From: Pseudomonas uvaldensis
GTDB taxonomy: Bacteria > Pseudomonadota > Gammaproteobacteria > Pseudomonadales > Pseudomonadaceae
DNA: 64,000 nucleotides
Assembly: GCF_021271205.1 (NCBI RefSeq)
Contig: NZ_JAIWKS010000002.1
Span: forward strand, 62,001 to 126,000
Direction: 5' to 3'
The notes beneath the pieces were generated by a model. The model worked only from the letters and a program-made list of their open reading frames with translations, ran no database searches and was not told the origin of the DNA. A program made the translations under genes and the position numbers. This document shows, in pieces, positions 7,038 through 17,300 of the stretch. How positions within the stretch are numbered: position 1 is the stretch's first letter; each line of letters begins with the position of its first letter.

Positions 7038-10000
7038 TAAGACGCCCCGGCAGGGCTCTGAGCGGGCGGGTCGAGCTGACGCCCCAGCATGCAGATGAGC
7101 AACGTCATGGAGTCGGCGTTTCGGAGTATGACGTCGATGCGCTTGTCCGCTGAATTGGGGTCCAGAAAAATATCACGGGCTTCGCTCAGGGTTTTTGCAC
7201 CTGTGACCTTGAGGATTTCGCTGGCCATGTCTTTGAAGGGCCGCAACAGTTCCAGGCTCTTGAGCTCGCCAGCGATGTGATCCCATGCCATGAATAACTT
7301 GGACCTTGGCGTGGTCAGCGACAATCCGTGGAGTTGACGGGCTTTCAGGTCATCCTGCTTGAGTCGGCCCAGCTCGGAGTCTGTCGAGATGAGGTCGTAG
7401 AACGGCAGCGCCGCGTCCAGGTAGACAATGTCGTAGGTATCGAAAAGCTGGTGGGTTATTTCATGGATGAGCGTCGCTCCCTGGGCATGAGCATCGACAT
7501 TGAACGTCTCCGGGACCAGCTCCTTGTATTGATCCAGCCCCACCTCGAAGAACAGTTGGGTCAAATAGATTCTTCCCTCTGCCTTCGCCCCCAGGACGAA
7601 CGCAGTCGACGTGTCGTCTATGTCCTTGAGGTTTCCGATCACGATGCGGTCGGCGTTCTGCGATTCCCAGGAAGGATCGGCCAATGCCTTGCAGATCGGC
7701 GCAATCGCGGTATTGATTTTTTCGATCAGGTTCGCATCGACACGACTGACGCCGAAGAAAAGCTTCAGGAAAGTGTCCAGCCTGGAGCCCGGTGCCAGTT
7801 GTCGCCGAGCTTGCCCCAGATTATGCAGTGCATTCGATGAATAGAACCTTGCGGTCTCCAGTGCCTGCACGATTGCATTGGCACAGTGAGGATATTTTCT
7901 GCGTATCTGCGTCATACCTTTGGCTTCGATATTGAGCGAGATGGTCGCCTTGTAGTCGCTATATGAGTTTGCCAGGGTCGACATCACCTTGCCGTAACGA
8001 ATGGTTTGTCGATTTGGGTCAATCAGCCATTCCTGGCCCCCGGGCGCTTTTTTCAGTATCGGTCCTTCTCCATTCTCATGGACGATGCGCCACACCTGGT
8101 TGGCTTTCGCCACCTGGAAGACTTTACCGGCCAGGCAGGCATACGCTTTGCTGGACCCGGCGGCGCGGTAGGTGCCGTCGATAAGGTTTCGCTGCAGGTC
8201 GCACAGGCTGACGTCCGTAGCCTCGAAGGCTTGCAGATTGGTGCGGGTCGGGGCGGTGGACGCGATATCCGGCCAACTGGCGGGGGCCGCTACGGAGGCG
8301 GTTGGCGAGACTGGATCGAGCAGACCAAACGTGTCGTCGCGATTGAGAAAGCCCAGCGACACCATTTCTGCCGCACCGGCGACAAAATCATGCATGCCAG
8401 TCTTCCAGTCATGTTGCTGCAAGGCCTCGGCAGACGCTTTGAAATCCTGGTAGCTCTCCCACAGGGTCTCGAAAAACGCCAGTTTGCCCGGCAGGTGCCG
8501 TCCTGCGAACTTCACTCCGGAGCTGAATACATGCAGGACCGTTTCCCAGTCGAATTGACGCTTGCTGTCGGTTTGCGTAGTCAACAAGTCCGATAACACC
8601 TGCACATTGTCGTCAAACAACGCATCGAACAGGTTTCCCCGAATTGGATTGGAGGCCAGGGTGATCTCCGAGCGCTGTCCCATTGTAGAGGCGAACAGGT
8701 TCCTGAATAGACTTTGCTGGTTCGCGGGAAGCCGATTGATCACCAGATCCTGAAGCGCTCCCGGCAGGTTGAGCGCAGCGATAAGGCTCGCTTCGTCTTT
8801 GAACTCGGTAAGGGCCGGGCCTGCTAGGTAAGGCGAGTACAGCACGTGGGGCGCTTTCGCATCGGTGCTCGATCCGATCAGGTACAGTCCCAGGGCTTTG
8901 ATGGCCGTGGCACCGTCGGTTTTGATCAGCTCCAATGGCCGAATCAGCGCATTCGCCCCCCTCACGGCCTGACGCGCGATGGCGTCCGGCATGTCCAGTA
9001 CCTGGCGGATCAGATCGAATGCGGAAGGGGACAGGTATTGTTGCAAATGGCGTGCGTGGGCGTATTGCAACAGTTGCCAAGGTAATTGACGGCGAAAACG
9101 CTGCCTTCTCGATTGGGCGTCCACGCCCTTGCCGGAAAGCTTTTCCTGGACGTGTTGCTTATACGAGGTGGCGATATCGAGTGACAGTTGCATCTGTTTG
9201 ACGGTCGTTTCGTTGAGGCGCTCAGGCAATGTTTGCCGGGAAGTAGAGGACACCGTGAATCCGGTCCTTTGGGTTGACTCGAGGTGATTCAAGGCGAAAT
9301 CGGTCAGCGGACTGGCAGGGCCTGCGAGTGCCAGGTTCGGCGTGATCTGAAGTGTGGCCGGGTCCAGGTCGTTTTCGGCAAAGCGCGCATTCAGCAGTGT
9401 TTTCAGTTTTTTGTACGCATACGTGTGCAGCGGCTCGATGCCGTCCAGATAGTCTTTGCCGTCGCTCACGTTGCTCCTGTATTGCTCCAGCAGATCAACG
9501 TGCAGGCGTTGATCTTCAAGAGAGGCCGAGCCGAGCCAGGCGGGCAATTTCTGTCGCCATCTGTCGGCCTGGGCAATACGTATCGCGCGCGGAAGGTTGG
9601 TGGGAGCGCCTTTGTTCACCAGGGATTTCAGACTCTTTGCAAGAGCCTGCCCGGTCAGTTGCCAGTCTCCGCTTTTCAATGTGCTCAAGTAGCCTTGCTC
9701 GGCCTCGAAAAAATGGATGAAGGAGTTCATCCGGTTCAACAGCACGTTGTCCTCGATCAGCTCAAATGCCTCGAGCTGATATCGGCCATGGGGCTTGCGT
9801 TGAGCAGGGGGCAGGTTGACCAACAGGCTGAAGCGTTTTCTGGAGTCGAGCAGGTACCGGTTGATTTCCCGGGTGGCGATTTCGACGGAGGGAAAAACCT
9901 GAAGCCCATCCGAAGGTGTCCAGAGAATCGCCAGGCCTGAATAAGGCGTGTCCAGGCCTCCGCGTTCGGTCAGAAAAAAACAATTGGCGACAGGAAGGGA

Positions 10001-11866
10001 CGTCGTCTGGTCTTCAGTGATGCAACTGAGTCTCAAGGCGTAGACATCTGGCCGAAAGCCTTTGACGCCGATACGTTGATCACGGTCCGGGTAATCGGGG
10101 TCGTAGGCGAAAACGCTGCCGATGAGGTCGTGGGCAGCCGGCGCCAGTGTGCCGTCAAGCTCCCGTAGCTCAGCCTCGGCGCGTATTCCGACGGAGAATA
10201 CGTTGGTGAGTTTCGAACGCAAACCTCTCAACTCCTTGAGCAGGGAGAGGTCAGTGGAGACCGACAGTTGGCCGAACAGTGTATTGAAAGCGTCCTCGAC
10301 GCTGGCATAAGTCTTGATTTTTCTTTCCAACTGATCGGCCATCAGACTGGATGGGCGCAAGTCTCCATGAAGCGCTGGCCGGGTGCCCCAATGACCGCTG
10401 GTTTGATGCCTCAGGAGGCTTTTGTCGACCAGGGTCCGTATGTCCAACGCCTTGTCGACGAGGGCATGTACGTTCATTTTGTCCTGGCGGGACATTTCCA
10501 AGGTGTAATGGAGATTGTTGATCTGTTTGGCAATGATTGAGTTCGCCAGGGACTCGAATACCGGCAAGGCCACCGGATGCCCCGACACTTGTGGTTCGTC
10601 GAAGCGCAAGAAACGGTTGCGCTCCTCCAGGCTCATGAGACCGTACAACGCTTCCTTTCGCGTGGTGCTGGCTGGCGTATCGAACAGCGCGTGCTTGAAA
10701 CCCAGATAATCCTCGACGACCTGCACGCCCTGGCTGGGTGTATAGAGGTAGTGCCCTTTGGCGCTGATCATCAATGAGCCCGCAAGCTCTACGTACAGCG
10801 GGGCGTACTCCCAGAGACGAATCGTTTCGATGAACTGCAGCGGTTCGTCCGGGCGGGAAGGCCTGAACAGCCGCAGCAGCTCCCGGCTTTGCGTAGCCGT
10901 CAGTTGTCGTTGTTCCCGCTTGATCAGGATGTCCGCTCGCATTGCATCGCTGAGCACCTGGGAAAGAAACGACCGGCGTGGCGCATGAAAAGGGCCGCTG
11001 GCGTCCCAGTACGTCTCGATGCAGCCGACAAGCCGGGGAATCAGGCTTGCGGCGGTGACCCTCAGCAGGCTTTCCCACTCCCGCGAATTACCGGGCGATG
11101 CCGTTATTTCAGGGTGCACGAATTCGACGTCATGTCCGTAGGGGCGTCCCTGATGGTGAAAGTAGACCAGGATCGCGTCGGCCAATGACAGGATTCTGGT
11201 TACTTTATGGGTCTTGGACTCGCCCGGACTGCCGTGAGTGCTGATGGCCACCCGGGTATGCCGATGGTCGAAGTTCGAGGCTACTTCGTTCAGTATCTCG
11301 TCGAGCATCCGGTTCAGCGAGGGTAGTGCGATCAGCTGCTTCACCAACAGGTGCCCGTTGAGGGCTTGAGTGTGCTCGATGGATTCGACCTGAGACCTGA
11401 AGACATCACCTTCAATTGGTTTACGGGTCAGCACGATGGTAGTCGCGCCGTTCAGTTCGGCCCGTTGAGAGATTGAAAGCAGTTGGAACAAAGCGTCTCG
11501 CTCGGCGGGGATCGCCAGCATTTCGTTGATCTTCGTTTCGAGAGATTCCAGGCTGTCGAATTTTTCAATACCACGCCAGGGCGTGTAGAGAAACGCAGGC
11601 TTGTCGTTCGATGTACCGGCTTCTGGCAGGGCGGACAGGGCAAAGCAGCCGGCCAGTGGGATCGGGGCCTTGTCCTCGACTTCGAACCGAAGGGTTTCGG
11701 CAGTCATCGGGGGCGTCTGCGCGGCGCGTAGGGTGTGGCTGGGCAGCGCGGCGTGGTGCAGCCAGTCGAGGTCCTGCTGTGTCAATCCGTCGGGTGAGAT
11801 CAGTTCGGCCAGGCGGGTGGCCCCCAGTACTTCGGGAAACAGCAGTGGCGTGGTTTCGGTGGTCAT
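7037..11866 (-). CDS. Large DUF6543 (dermonecrotic-toxin-like) protein with C-terminal HExxH metallopeptidase motif
   Basis: 1609 residues, no signal peptide, and no Rhs or TcdA repeats. The N-terminal and middle parts resemble the large Pseudomonas proteins annotated as dermonecrotic toxin domain (DUF6543). The C-terminal part has HEITH at residues 1468-1472 (bases 7451-7465), a zinc-peptidase motif similar to M35-type lysine-specific endopeptidases; an acidic residue following in the YLDAALPFYD stretch could be the third ligand. Four diverged copies of an LYTP-centred module occur at about residues 93, 374, 648 and 1009. It is a single gene with no obvious immunity or secretion gene beside it. 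Role as a secreted or injected toxin is inference from the family. Confidence 0.75.
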   Translation of the reverse strand: MTTETTPLLFPEVLGATRLAELISPDGLTQQDLDWLHHAALPSHTLRAAQTPPMTAETLRFEVEDKAPIPLAGCFALSALPEAGTSNDKPAFLYTPWRGIEKFDSLESLETKINEMLAIPAERDALFQLLSISQRAELNGATTIVLTRKPIEGDVFRSQVESIEHTQALNGHLLVKQLIALPSLNRMLDEILNEVASNFDHRHTRVAISTHGSPGESKTHKVTRILSLADAILVYFHHQGRPYGHDVEFVHPEITASPGNSREWESLLRVTAASLIPRLVGCIETYWDASGPFHAPRRSFLSQVLSDAMRADILIKREQRQLTATQSRELLRLFRPSRPDEPLQFIETIRLWEYAPLYVELAGSLMISAKGHYLYTPSQGVQVVEDYLGFKHALFDTPASTTRKEALYGLMSLEERNRFLRFDEPQVSGHPVALPVFESLANSIIAKQINNLHYTLEMSRQDKMNVHALVDKALDIRTLVDKSLLRHQTSGHWGTRPALHGDLRPSSLMADQLERKIKTYASVEDAFNTLFGQLSVSTDLSLLKELRGLRSKLTNVFSVGIRAEAELRELDGTLAPAAHDLIGSVFAYDPDYPDRDQRIGVKGFRPDVYALRLSCITEDQTTSLPVANCFFLTERGGLDTPYSGLAILWTPSDGLQVFPSVEIATREINRYLLDSRKRFSLLVNLPPAQRKPHGRYQLEAFELIEDNVLLNRMNSFIHFFEAEQGYLSTLKSGDWQLTGQALAKSLKSLVNKGAPTNLPRAIRIAQADRWRQKLPAWLGSASLEDQRLHVDLLEQYRSNVSDGKDYLDGIEPLHTYAYKKLKTLLNARFAENDLDPATLQITPNLALAGPASPLTDFALNHLESTQRTGFTVSSTSRQTLPERLNETTVKQMQLSLDIATSYKQHVQEKLSGKGVDAQSRRQRFRRQLPWQLLQYAHARHLQQYLSPSAFDLIRQVLDMPDAIARQAVRGANALIRPLELIKTDGATAIKALGLYLIGSSTDAKAPHVLYSPYLAGPALTEFKDEASLIAALNLPGALQDLVINRLPANQQSLFRNLFASTMGQRSEITLASNPIRGNLFDALFDDNVQVLSDLLTTQTDSKRQFDWETVLHVFSSGVKFAGRHLPGKLAFFETLWESYQDFKASAEALQQHDWKTGMHDFVAGAAEMVSLGFLNRDDTFGLLDPVSPTASVAAPASWPDIASTAPTRTNLQAFEATDVSLCDLQRNLIDGTYRAAGSSKAYACLAGKVFQVAKANQVWRIVHENGEGPILKKAPGGQEWLIDPNRQTIRYGKVMSTLANSYSDYKATISLNIEAKGMTQIRRKYPHCANAIVQALETARFYSSNALHNLGQARRQLAPGSRLDTFLKLFFGVSRVDANLIEKINTAIAPICKALADPSWESQNADRIVIGNLKDIDDTSTAFVLGAKAEGRIYLTQLFFEVGLDQYKELVPETFNVDAHAQGATLIHEITHQLFDTYDIVYLDAALPFYDLISTDSELGRLKQDDLKARQLHGLSLTTPRSKLFMAWDHIAGELKSLELLRPFKDMASEILKVTGAKTLSEARDIFLDPNSADKRIDVILRNADSMTLLICMLGRQLDPPAQSPAGAS

Positions 11867-12107
11867 CGTCGCTTCTCGGTCAAGGCGCCGCGAGGCGGCA
11901 CTCCAATGAAAAGCGGTCAGGCTAGGGGGGAGTGAACAGGCAAGGGTGGTACATAGTTACCGCACGCCAGGTTCCGGAGCTGTCAAGCTGCAGGGCCTTC
12001 AGGCCTGTCTGCGCGAAGGTTGACAGCGTATTCGTGAAGCAGTGTTAATCACCGGGCTGGTTTCTCTAACGCTGTTGCTACCTCCAACAATCACTCTGGA
12101 GCTTCAG

Positions 12108-13139
12108 ATGTCTGCGCAATCCGATCACACCGCTTCCGGCCCCCTGTCCTACGATGTCCTGGTGAGTTTGCTGGAGAAGATTTTCCTGCGGCATGGCACT
12201 TCGGCCGAAGTCGCCCGGACCCTGGCGCAGAATTGCGCCAGCGCTGAGCGCGACGGTGCCCACAGCCATGGGGTCTTTCGCATTCCCGGCTATGTCTCGA
12301 CGCTCAAGAGCGGTTGGGTGAATGGCCAGGCAGTGCCGGTGGTCGAGGACATCGCATCAGGGTTCGTCCGGGTGGACGCCGGTAACGGTTTCGCCCAACC
12401 GGCCCTGGCCGCCGCGCGTCCATTGTTGGTGGCGAAGGCCCGTAGTGCCGGCATCGCGGTACTGGCTATCCGAAACTCGCACCACTTCGCGGCGCTCTGG
12501 CCGGATGTCGAGCCGTTTGCCTACGAAGGGTTGGTGGCGCTGAGCGTGGTGAACAGCATGACTTGCGTGGTGCCCCATGGCGCGGATCGTCCGTTGTTCG
12601 GCACCAACCCCATTGCCTTCGCCGCGCCTCGGGCCGGTGGCGAGCCGATTGTCTTCGACCTGGCAACCAGCGCCATTGCCCACGGTGACGTGCAGATCGC
12701 TGCCCGCAAGGGCGAGCTGTTACCGCCGGGCATGGGGGTGGATAGCCGGGGCCGACCGACATGCGATCCGAAGGCGATTCTCGAAGGGGGCGCGCTCTTG
12801 CCGTTTGGCGGGCACAAGGGCTCTGCGTTATCGATGATGGTCGAGTTGCTGGCCGCCGCCCTGACCGGAGGCAATTTTTCCTTCGAATTCGACTGGAACA
12901 ACCACCCGGGTGCCAAGACGCCGTGGACCGGCCAGTTACTGATCGTGATCGACCCGAGCAAGGCCGCCGGGCAGGACTTCGCCGAGCGCAGCCAGGAACT
13001 GGTCAGGCAAATGCAGGGGGTGGGCCTGCAACGGCTGCCAGGGGATCGTCGGCATCGCGAGCGTCGTCAATCCAATGAGAGCGGGATTGCACTGGATGAG
13101 CAGACGATGGCGCAGTTGCGGGAGCTTGCGGGCGTATAA
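12108..13139 (+). CDS. dpkA: Delta1-piperideine-2-carboxylate / delta1-pyrroline-2-carboxylate reductase
   Basis: 343 residues of the malate/L-lactate dehydrogenase (Ldh2/YlbC) fold. The family signatures are clear: ERDGAHSHGVFR near residue 47, NSHHFAALWP near 122, and LPFGGHKGSALSMMVEL near 231. These match Pseudomonas DpkA, an NADPH-dependent imine reductase in D-lysine and hydroxyproline/proline catabolism. The ATG at 12108 has GGAG upstream; an earlier frame from 12042 has none. It stands alone; neighbours give no pathway hint. Malate dehydrogenase activity is the alternative, less likely. Confidence 0.85.
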   Translation: MSAQSDHTASGPLSYDVLVSLLEKIFLRHGTSAEVARTLAQNCASAERDGAHSHGVFRIPGYVSTLKSGWVNGQAVPVVEDIASGFVRVDAGNGFAQPALAAARPLLVAKARSAGIAVLAIRNSHHFAALWPDVEPFAYEGLVALSVVNSMTCVVPHGADRPLFGTNPIAFAAPRAGGEPIVFDLATSAIAHGDVQIAARKGELLPPGMGVDSRGRPTCDPKAILEGGALLPFGGHKGSALSMMVELLAAALTGGNFSFEFDWNNHPGAKTPWTGQLLIVIDPSKAAGQDFAERSQELVRQMQGVGLQRLPGDRRHRERRQSNESGIALDEQTMAQLRELAGV

Positions 13140-13150
13140 CCAGGATGTAG

Positions 13151-13290
13151 GATCTGGGCTTACCCGCGATAGCGTTCTGCCTGAATCGGTGATGTTGGAG
13201 GCACTGGCCTCATCGCGAGCAGGCTCGCTCCCACAGGGTTGGTGGTGTGTCTGAAAGAACGCTGTCCTTGTGGAAGCGAGCCCTGCTCCT
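13151..13290. repeat. REP/REPIN cluster downstream of dpkA
   Basis: A REP unit ATCGCGAGCAGGCTCGCTCC at about 13212-13231 faces an inverted, degraded copy at about 13267-13290, and a remnant (ACCCGCGATAGCG) lies at 13162-13174. This is the common P. fluorescens GTGGGAGCGAGCC/TCGCGA type. Confidence 0.75.
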
Positions 13291-13303
13291 CAGGTGTGGC
13301 GGG

Positions 13304-13621
13304 TCAGCGCCGTCCGAGCAATAAGCCCACCACCAGCCCGAAGCCGGCGGAAATTGCCACGGTTTGCCACGGGTGGCCGCCAATGTAGTTTTCGGTGGCA
13401 TCGACCATGGGGCGGGTGCGTTCGCGCGCACTGGCAAGCGAATCCAGGGCCAGTTGCAGTTTCTGGGTGATCTGGCCCCGCAGGTTCTCGGCGTCTTCGC
13501 CGACCAGCGCTGTGCTGCTCTTGAGCAGCTTTTCCGACTCTTCGATCAGGACCTTCAGTTCGCTGAACACTTGATCCTTGATTTGCTCTCCGTTTGCTTG
13601 CTCGGTGTTTTTACGAGGCAT
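13304..13621 (-). CDS. DUF883 (ElaB/YqjD-like) membrane-anchored protein
   Basis: 105 residues: a charged, helical N-terminal part rich in Glu, Lys and Gln, a DATENYIGGHPWQTVAIS segment, and one C-terminal membrane helix ending GLLLGRR. This is the ElaB/YqjD/DUF883 pattern; E. coli members bind ribosomes in stationary phase and tether them to the inner membrane. The ATG at 13621 has AGGAG upstream, which decides it over a longer frame. Convergent with REP sequence rather than with a gene. Confidence 0.85.
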   Translation of the reverse strand: MPRKNTEQANGEQIKDQVFSELKVLIEESEKLLKSSTALVGEDAENLRGQITQKLQLALDSLASARERTRPMVDATENYIGGHPWQTVAISAGFGLVVGLLLGRR

Positions 13622-13779
13622 CGAATGGCTCCTGGGGGATGGCGATGAACAATTGAGTGTGACGCTTGAGCGAAAGTTGCAGCCTTGGGCAATCATCGCA
13701 GTATCCAAACTCAATCGGGGTTAAGACGTTTCCCTGCAAGGTGTAAGATGTCGCCTATTTACGCAACAGGTAATTCCCC

Positions 13780-14034
13780 ATGAGCTTCAATCTGGCTGAC
13801 AAACCCCTGGCCGAGCGCGCTGCACTGGAAGACGAAAAATCCCGACTGTTCGAACTGTGGCAGAACAATCTGGGCAAGGCCAAGGGTGAGGCTGCCCGTT
13901 TGTTTGGTGAGCGTTCCAAGCGCAAGGGCAAGTGGGCCGAGTGGGTGCGTGCGGAACTGGACGGCATGTCGCCTCCGGAATTCGCCAATATGGTGCGCAG
14001 TGAAGTCAATCGTCTGATGGCGGCAAATAAATAG
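13780..14034 (+). CDS. Small conserved-type protein of unknown function
   Basis: 84 residues, soluble, basic (ERSKRKGKWAEW in the middle), predicted mostly helical, no Cys. The pattern suggests a nucleic-acid or protein binding role, but I do not recognise the family. A weak CAGG ribosome site precedes the ATG. It ends three bases from the stop of the convergent LysR gene. Confidence 0.65.
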   Translation: MSFNLADKPLAERAALEDEKSRLFELWQNNLGKAKGEAARLFGERSKRKGKWAEWVRAELDGMSPPEFANMVRSEVNRLMAANK

Positions 14035-14036
14035 GC

Positions 14037-14945
14037 CTATGCAAAGGTGGCGACAATAGCCTCGCGAACCTTGATCACCGCAGGATCCATTTGGGTTGGG
14101 GTTCGCCAGCCCAGTTCGATAGGGTAGCGCGGTAATGCAATGGGACAGGGCAACAACGCCAGACCGCTGAGCGCCGCGATGGCCCGGGCGGCATGCCTCG
14201 GAATGGTCGCTACCGCCTGGCTGCCCTTGAGCAGAAACGGCAATGCGGCAAAATGAGTGGTCGACGCGCACACCTTCCGGCTCAGCCCGAGCCCGGCCAA
14301 CCCCTCGTCGGTGATACCGATGAAGCCGCCGGATGAGACCAGCAGATGTTCGCGGGCCACGAACGCATCTAGCGTGAGGGTCACCTGGTCCTCTGCCAGG
14401 CTGGCCTGGTCGACCAGGCACGCATAATCGCCTTCCCCCAATACCTGGCGACTGAGCAACCGCTGCGAAAACCCTCCCGCCGTGATCGCCAGGTCCAGGG
14501 TGCGCTCCATCAGGTTACGGCCAACGATCTGGCTGTGGGTCTGGCGGAAAATCAACCGCAATCCGGGCGCACGTCGGGCCACTTCTTCGATCAGCCGCCG
14601 CCCATAAGCCACCTCGAAGTCATCGGACAGACCGACGATGACCGAGCGACCTTCGTAGCGACCGGCATCCGGATCGATCATCGCCAGGCTCTGGCGACAC
14701 TTGTCCAGTGCATCGCTGATGACCGGTTTGAGCTGGTTGGCCCGCAAAGTCGGGGCCAGGCCGCGGCCGGTGCGCACGAATAATTGATCGTCATACAGAC
14801 CTCGCAATCTGCGCAAGGCAGCGCTGATGGCCGACTGTGTCACACCCAGGCGCAGGGCGGCCCGGCTGGCGCTGGACTCGTCGTGCAGGGCTTCGAAGGT
14901 CTTGAGCAGATTGAGGTCGACGTCTTCGATATTCATATAGCTCAT
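14037..14945 (-). CDS. LysR-family regulator divergent from a nitrilase gene
   Basis: 302 residues. Winged-helix N-terminus ([25 protein letters not shown], with the [13 protein letters not shown] recognition helix) and a LysR substrate-binding domain from about residue 90. Starts at ATG 14945 or 14936; neither has a strong ribosome site. The divergent nitrilase gene begins 85 bases away, the classical layout for a LysR activator and its target. Confidence 0.88.
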   Translation of the reverse strand: MSYMNIEDVDLNLLKTFEALHDESSASRAALRLGVTQSAISAALRRLRGLYDDQLFVRTGRGLAPTLRANQLKPVISDALDKCRQSLAMIDPDAGRYEGRSVIVGLSDDFEVAYGRRLIEEVARRAPGLRLIFRQTHSQIVGRNLMERTLDLAITAGGFSQRLLSRQVLGEGDYACLVDQASLAEDQVTLTLDAFVAREHLLVSSGGFIGITDEGLAGLGLSRKVCASTTHFAALPFLLKGSQAVATIPRHAARAIAALSGLALLPCPIALPRYPIELGWRTPTQMDPAVIKVREAIVATFA

Positions 14946-15030
14946 ATCATTTAGCAGTGTTCAGGGCTTTATTCATGATCAATCGGCGTCCGAAAATCGG
15001 CAACACCCCAATGATCAGGAGTTGCAACCC

Positions 15031-15954
15031 ATGCCAAAATCCATCGTCGCCGCCCTGCAGATCGGTTCCTTGCCCGGCGGCAAGGGCGAAACCCTGGCGC
15101 AGATCCTCTCTTATGAGGAGGCAATACGTCAGGCCGGTGCCCGATTGGTGGTCATGCCCGAGGCCCTGCTGGGCGGGTATCCCAAGGGAGAAGGTTTCGG
15201 TACTCAACTGGGCTATCGGCTGCCGGAGGGACGCGAGGCGTTCGCCCGCTATTTCGCCAATGCCATCGACGTGCCCGGGGTCGAGACCGAAGCGCTGGCC
15301 GGGCTCTCGGCGCGCACCGGGGCGAGCCTGGTGCTGGGCGTGATCGAGCGGGCTGGCAGTACGCTTTATTGCACGGCCCTGTATTTCGAACCCGAGGCAG
15401 GTCTGGTGGCCAGGCATCGCAAACTGATGCCCACCGGCACGGAGCGGCTGATCTGGGGCAAGGGCGATGGCTCGACATTGCCAGTGATCGACAGCCAGGT
15501 CGGCCGTGTGGGCGCGGCGGTGTGCTGGGAAAACATGATGCCGCTGCTGCGCACGGCGATGTACGCCAAGGGCGTCGAGGTGTGGTGTGCGCCGACGGTG
15601 GATGAACGGGATATGTGGCAGGTGACCATGCGTCACATTGCCCATGAGGGCCGGTGCTTCGTGGTCAGCGCCTGTCAGGTCCAGGCCTCGCCCCAGGCGC
15701 TGGGGATCGAGATCGCGAACTGGCCGACCGAACGTCCGTTGATCGCCGGCGGCAGTGTCATCGTCGGCCCCATGGGGGATGTGTTGGCCGGTCCGCTGAA
15801 AGACAGGGCAGGGTTGCTGACGGCTGAAATCGATACCGACGATCTGGTGCGGGCGCGCTACGACTATGACGTGGTCGGGCACTATGCCCGGCCGGATGTG
15901 TTCGAGCTGGTGGTGGACGAGCGGGCCAGGCCCGGCGTGCGGTTTACCGCGTAA
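15031..15954 (+). CDS. Nitrilase (C-N hydrolase superfamily)
   Basis: 307 residues. The catalytic Glu-Lys-Cys triad is visible: E44 in [15 protein letters not shown]131 in [13 protein letters not shown] and C165 in [14 protein letters not shown]. The CWEN sequence and overall length fit true nitrilases (nitrile to carboxylate plus ammonia), as in the arylacetonitrilase of P. fluorescens, rather than amidases. The ATG at 15031 has AGGAG nine bases upstream. Probably controlled by the divergent LysR protein. Natural substrate unknown. Confidence 0.9.
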   Translation: MPKSIVAALQIGSLPGGKGETLAQILSYEEAIRQAGARLVVMPEALLGGYPKGEGFGTQLGYRLPEGREAFARYFANAIDVPGVETEALAGLSARTGASLVLGVIERAGSTLYCTALYFEPEAGLVARHRKLMPTGTERLIWGKGDGSTLPVIDSQVGRVGAAVCWENMMPLLRTAMYAKGVEVWCAPTVDERDMWQVTMRHIAHEGRCFVVSACQVQASPQALGIEIANWPTERPLIAGGSVIVGPMGDVLAGPLKDRAGLLTAEIDTDDLVRARYDYDVVGHYARPDVFELVVDERARPGVRFTA

Positions 15955-15955
15955 G

Positions 15956-16426
15956 TCACCAAGTGGTCGTGGGGGCCCGCAAGTCCAGGGTCCCGCGGTC
16001 GACGAAGCGCACGGTACCGAACAACCCGCCCGCGAGCTTGCCCTTGAGCACGTAGGGCAGGTTGTCCAGGCTCTGGGCCTGGCTCAGGCCCAGCGTTTGG
16101 CGCAGCACCGAAAAAGCCGAGATGCTGACTGGTACACTCAGCACCTGCTCGGAAAACCTCGGGATGGAGCCTGTCTGATCACTCACCCCTGACGCCAGCG
16201 TGCGTCCATTGACCTCCAGGTCCAGCGCCACGCCGTTATAGTCGATGCCGATGTCGTTGGGGTTCTGCAAGCGCAGTTTCACCGCGAAACGCATCTCCAG
16301 TTCCTGGCTGGGCAAGGGTTCGATGCCCACCACATTGATGTTCAGCGGATCATGGCGCTGCCAGAGGGTACAGCCGCTCAGGCTCATGAGCATCAGGAGA
16401 ATGGACAAACCAATGATTCTGCGCAT
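15956..16426 (-). CDS. LEA type 2 (WHy domain) lipoprotein
   Basis: 156 residues with a lipoprotein signal peptide and lipobox LSGC (Cys about residue 19). The rest matches the WHy/LEA14 fold: alternating strands with LRLQNPNDIGIDYNGVALDLEVNGRTLASG. Such proteins are linked to desiccation and stress tolerance; in Pseudomonas the role is not established. Tail-to-tail with the nitrilase gene (one base between stops). Confidence 0.85.
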   Translation of the reverse strand: MRRIIGLSILLMLMSLSGCTLWQRHDPLNINVVGIEPLPSQELEMRFAVKLRLQNPNDIGIDYNGVALDLEVNGRTLASGVSDQTGSIPRFSEQVLSVPVSISAFSVLRQTLGLSQAQSLDNLPYVLKGKLAGGLFGTVRFVDRGTLDLRAPTTTW

Positions 16427-16532
16427 GGGACTCTCACGATTAGTAGGGAGCCAGAGGACGCCGGGCTCCTGACAGTTTCTGACACCGGCCTCTGCTAATC
16501 TGCGTCAACTTTTTCCTTCCGGATAGTCCATC

Positions 16533-17249
16533 GTGTCGCGTACCACCCGGCTGCTCACTTTGTTGCAAGTCTTGCGCGGCAAGCGCTGTCCGGTTACCGC
16601 CGCGACATTGGCGGCCGAGTTGAAAGTGTCCGAGCGCACACTTTATCGAGATATCGCCGAGCTGACCGCCCTTGGGGCGCCGATCCAGGGGGAGGCCGGC
16701 ATCGGTTATGTCTTGCGTAGCGGTTTGTTCCTGCCGCCCCTGATGTTCACCGCGGACGAAATCGAGGCCATTGTGTTGGGCTTGCGCTACGTGGATCAGC
16801 GTGGCGACGAGGTGCTGGGCAAGGCCGCTGCCGATGCCTTGGCGAAGGTCGCCGCCGTGCTGGCCCCTGACGTCCGGGATGCCTTGCAGAACCCGACGGT
16901 GCTGCCCGGTCCGCCGGGTTATGGCTACCCGCAGAATACCGTGGAATTGAATGTGTACCGCCAGGCCATTCGTACCCAGGCGAAGCTGTTCATCGATTAC
17001 GTCGACGTCAACAACACACCGAGCCAGCGGTTGATCTGGCCGCTCGCCCTGGGCTTTTTCAACGAGGCGCGGGTCGTGGTGGCCTGGTGCGAATTGCGCG
17101 GTGCCTACCGGACCTTTCGCACCGATCGGATTGCGTCCGCCACCGAGCAGGGAGAGCGCTATCCCGGCAGGCGCAGCGATCTGTTGCGAGCCTGGATGAA
17201 GCTCATGCAACTGGATGAAACCGGACGTTTCACTCCTGACAAAAACTGA
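16533..17249 (+). CDS. YafY-type transcriptional regulator (HTH_11 + WYL)
   Basis: 238 residues. DeoR-like HTH at about 1-60 (ELKVSERTLYRDIAEL), a WYL domain from about 140 (AIRTQAKLFIDYVDV) and a Trp-rich stretch (LIWPLALGFFNEARVVVAWCELRGAYRTFR). GTG start. It precedes a SnoaL-like gene by 51 bases on the same strand and may control it. WYL domains sense small ligands or nucleic acid. Confidence 0.87.
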   Translation: MSRTTRLLTLLQVLRGKRCPVTAATLAAELKVSERTLYRDIAELTALGAPIQGEAGIGYVLRSGLFLPPLMFTADEIEAIVLGLRYVDQRGDEVLGKAAADALAKVAAVLAPDVRDALQNPTVLPGPPGYGYPQNTVELNVYRQAIRTQAKLFIDYVDVNNTPSQRLIWPLALGFFNEARVVVAWCELRGAYRTFRTDRIASATEQGERYPGRRSDLLRAWMKLMQLDETGRFTPDKN

Positions 17250-17300
17250 CATTGCGCTGTTTTAGCATGGTGCCAGATCGATAAAACAAGGAGCCGTACC

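Noticed and set aside
12042..12107. N-terminal extension of dpkA
   Set aside because: ATG 12108 has a ribosome site and gives the usual family length.
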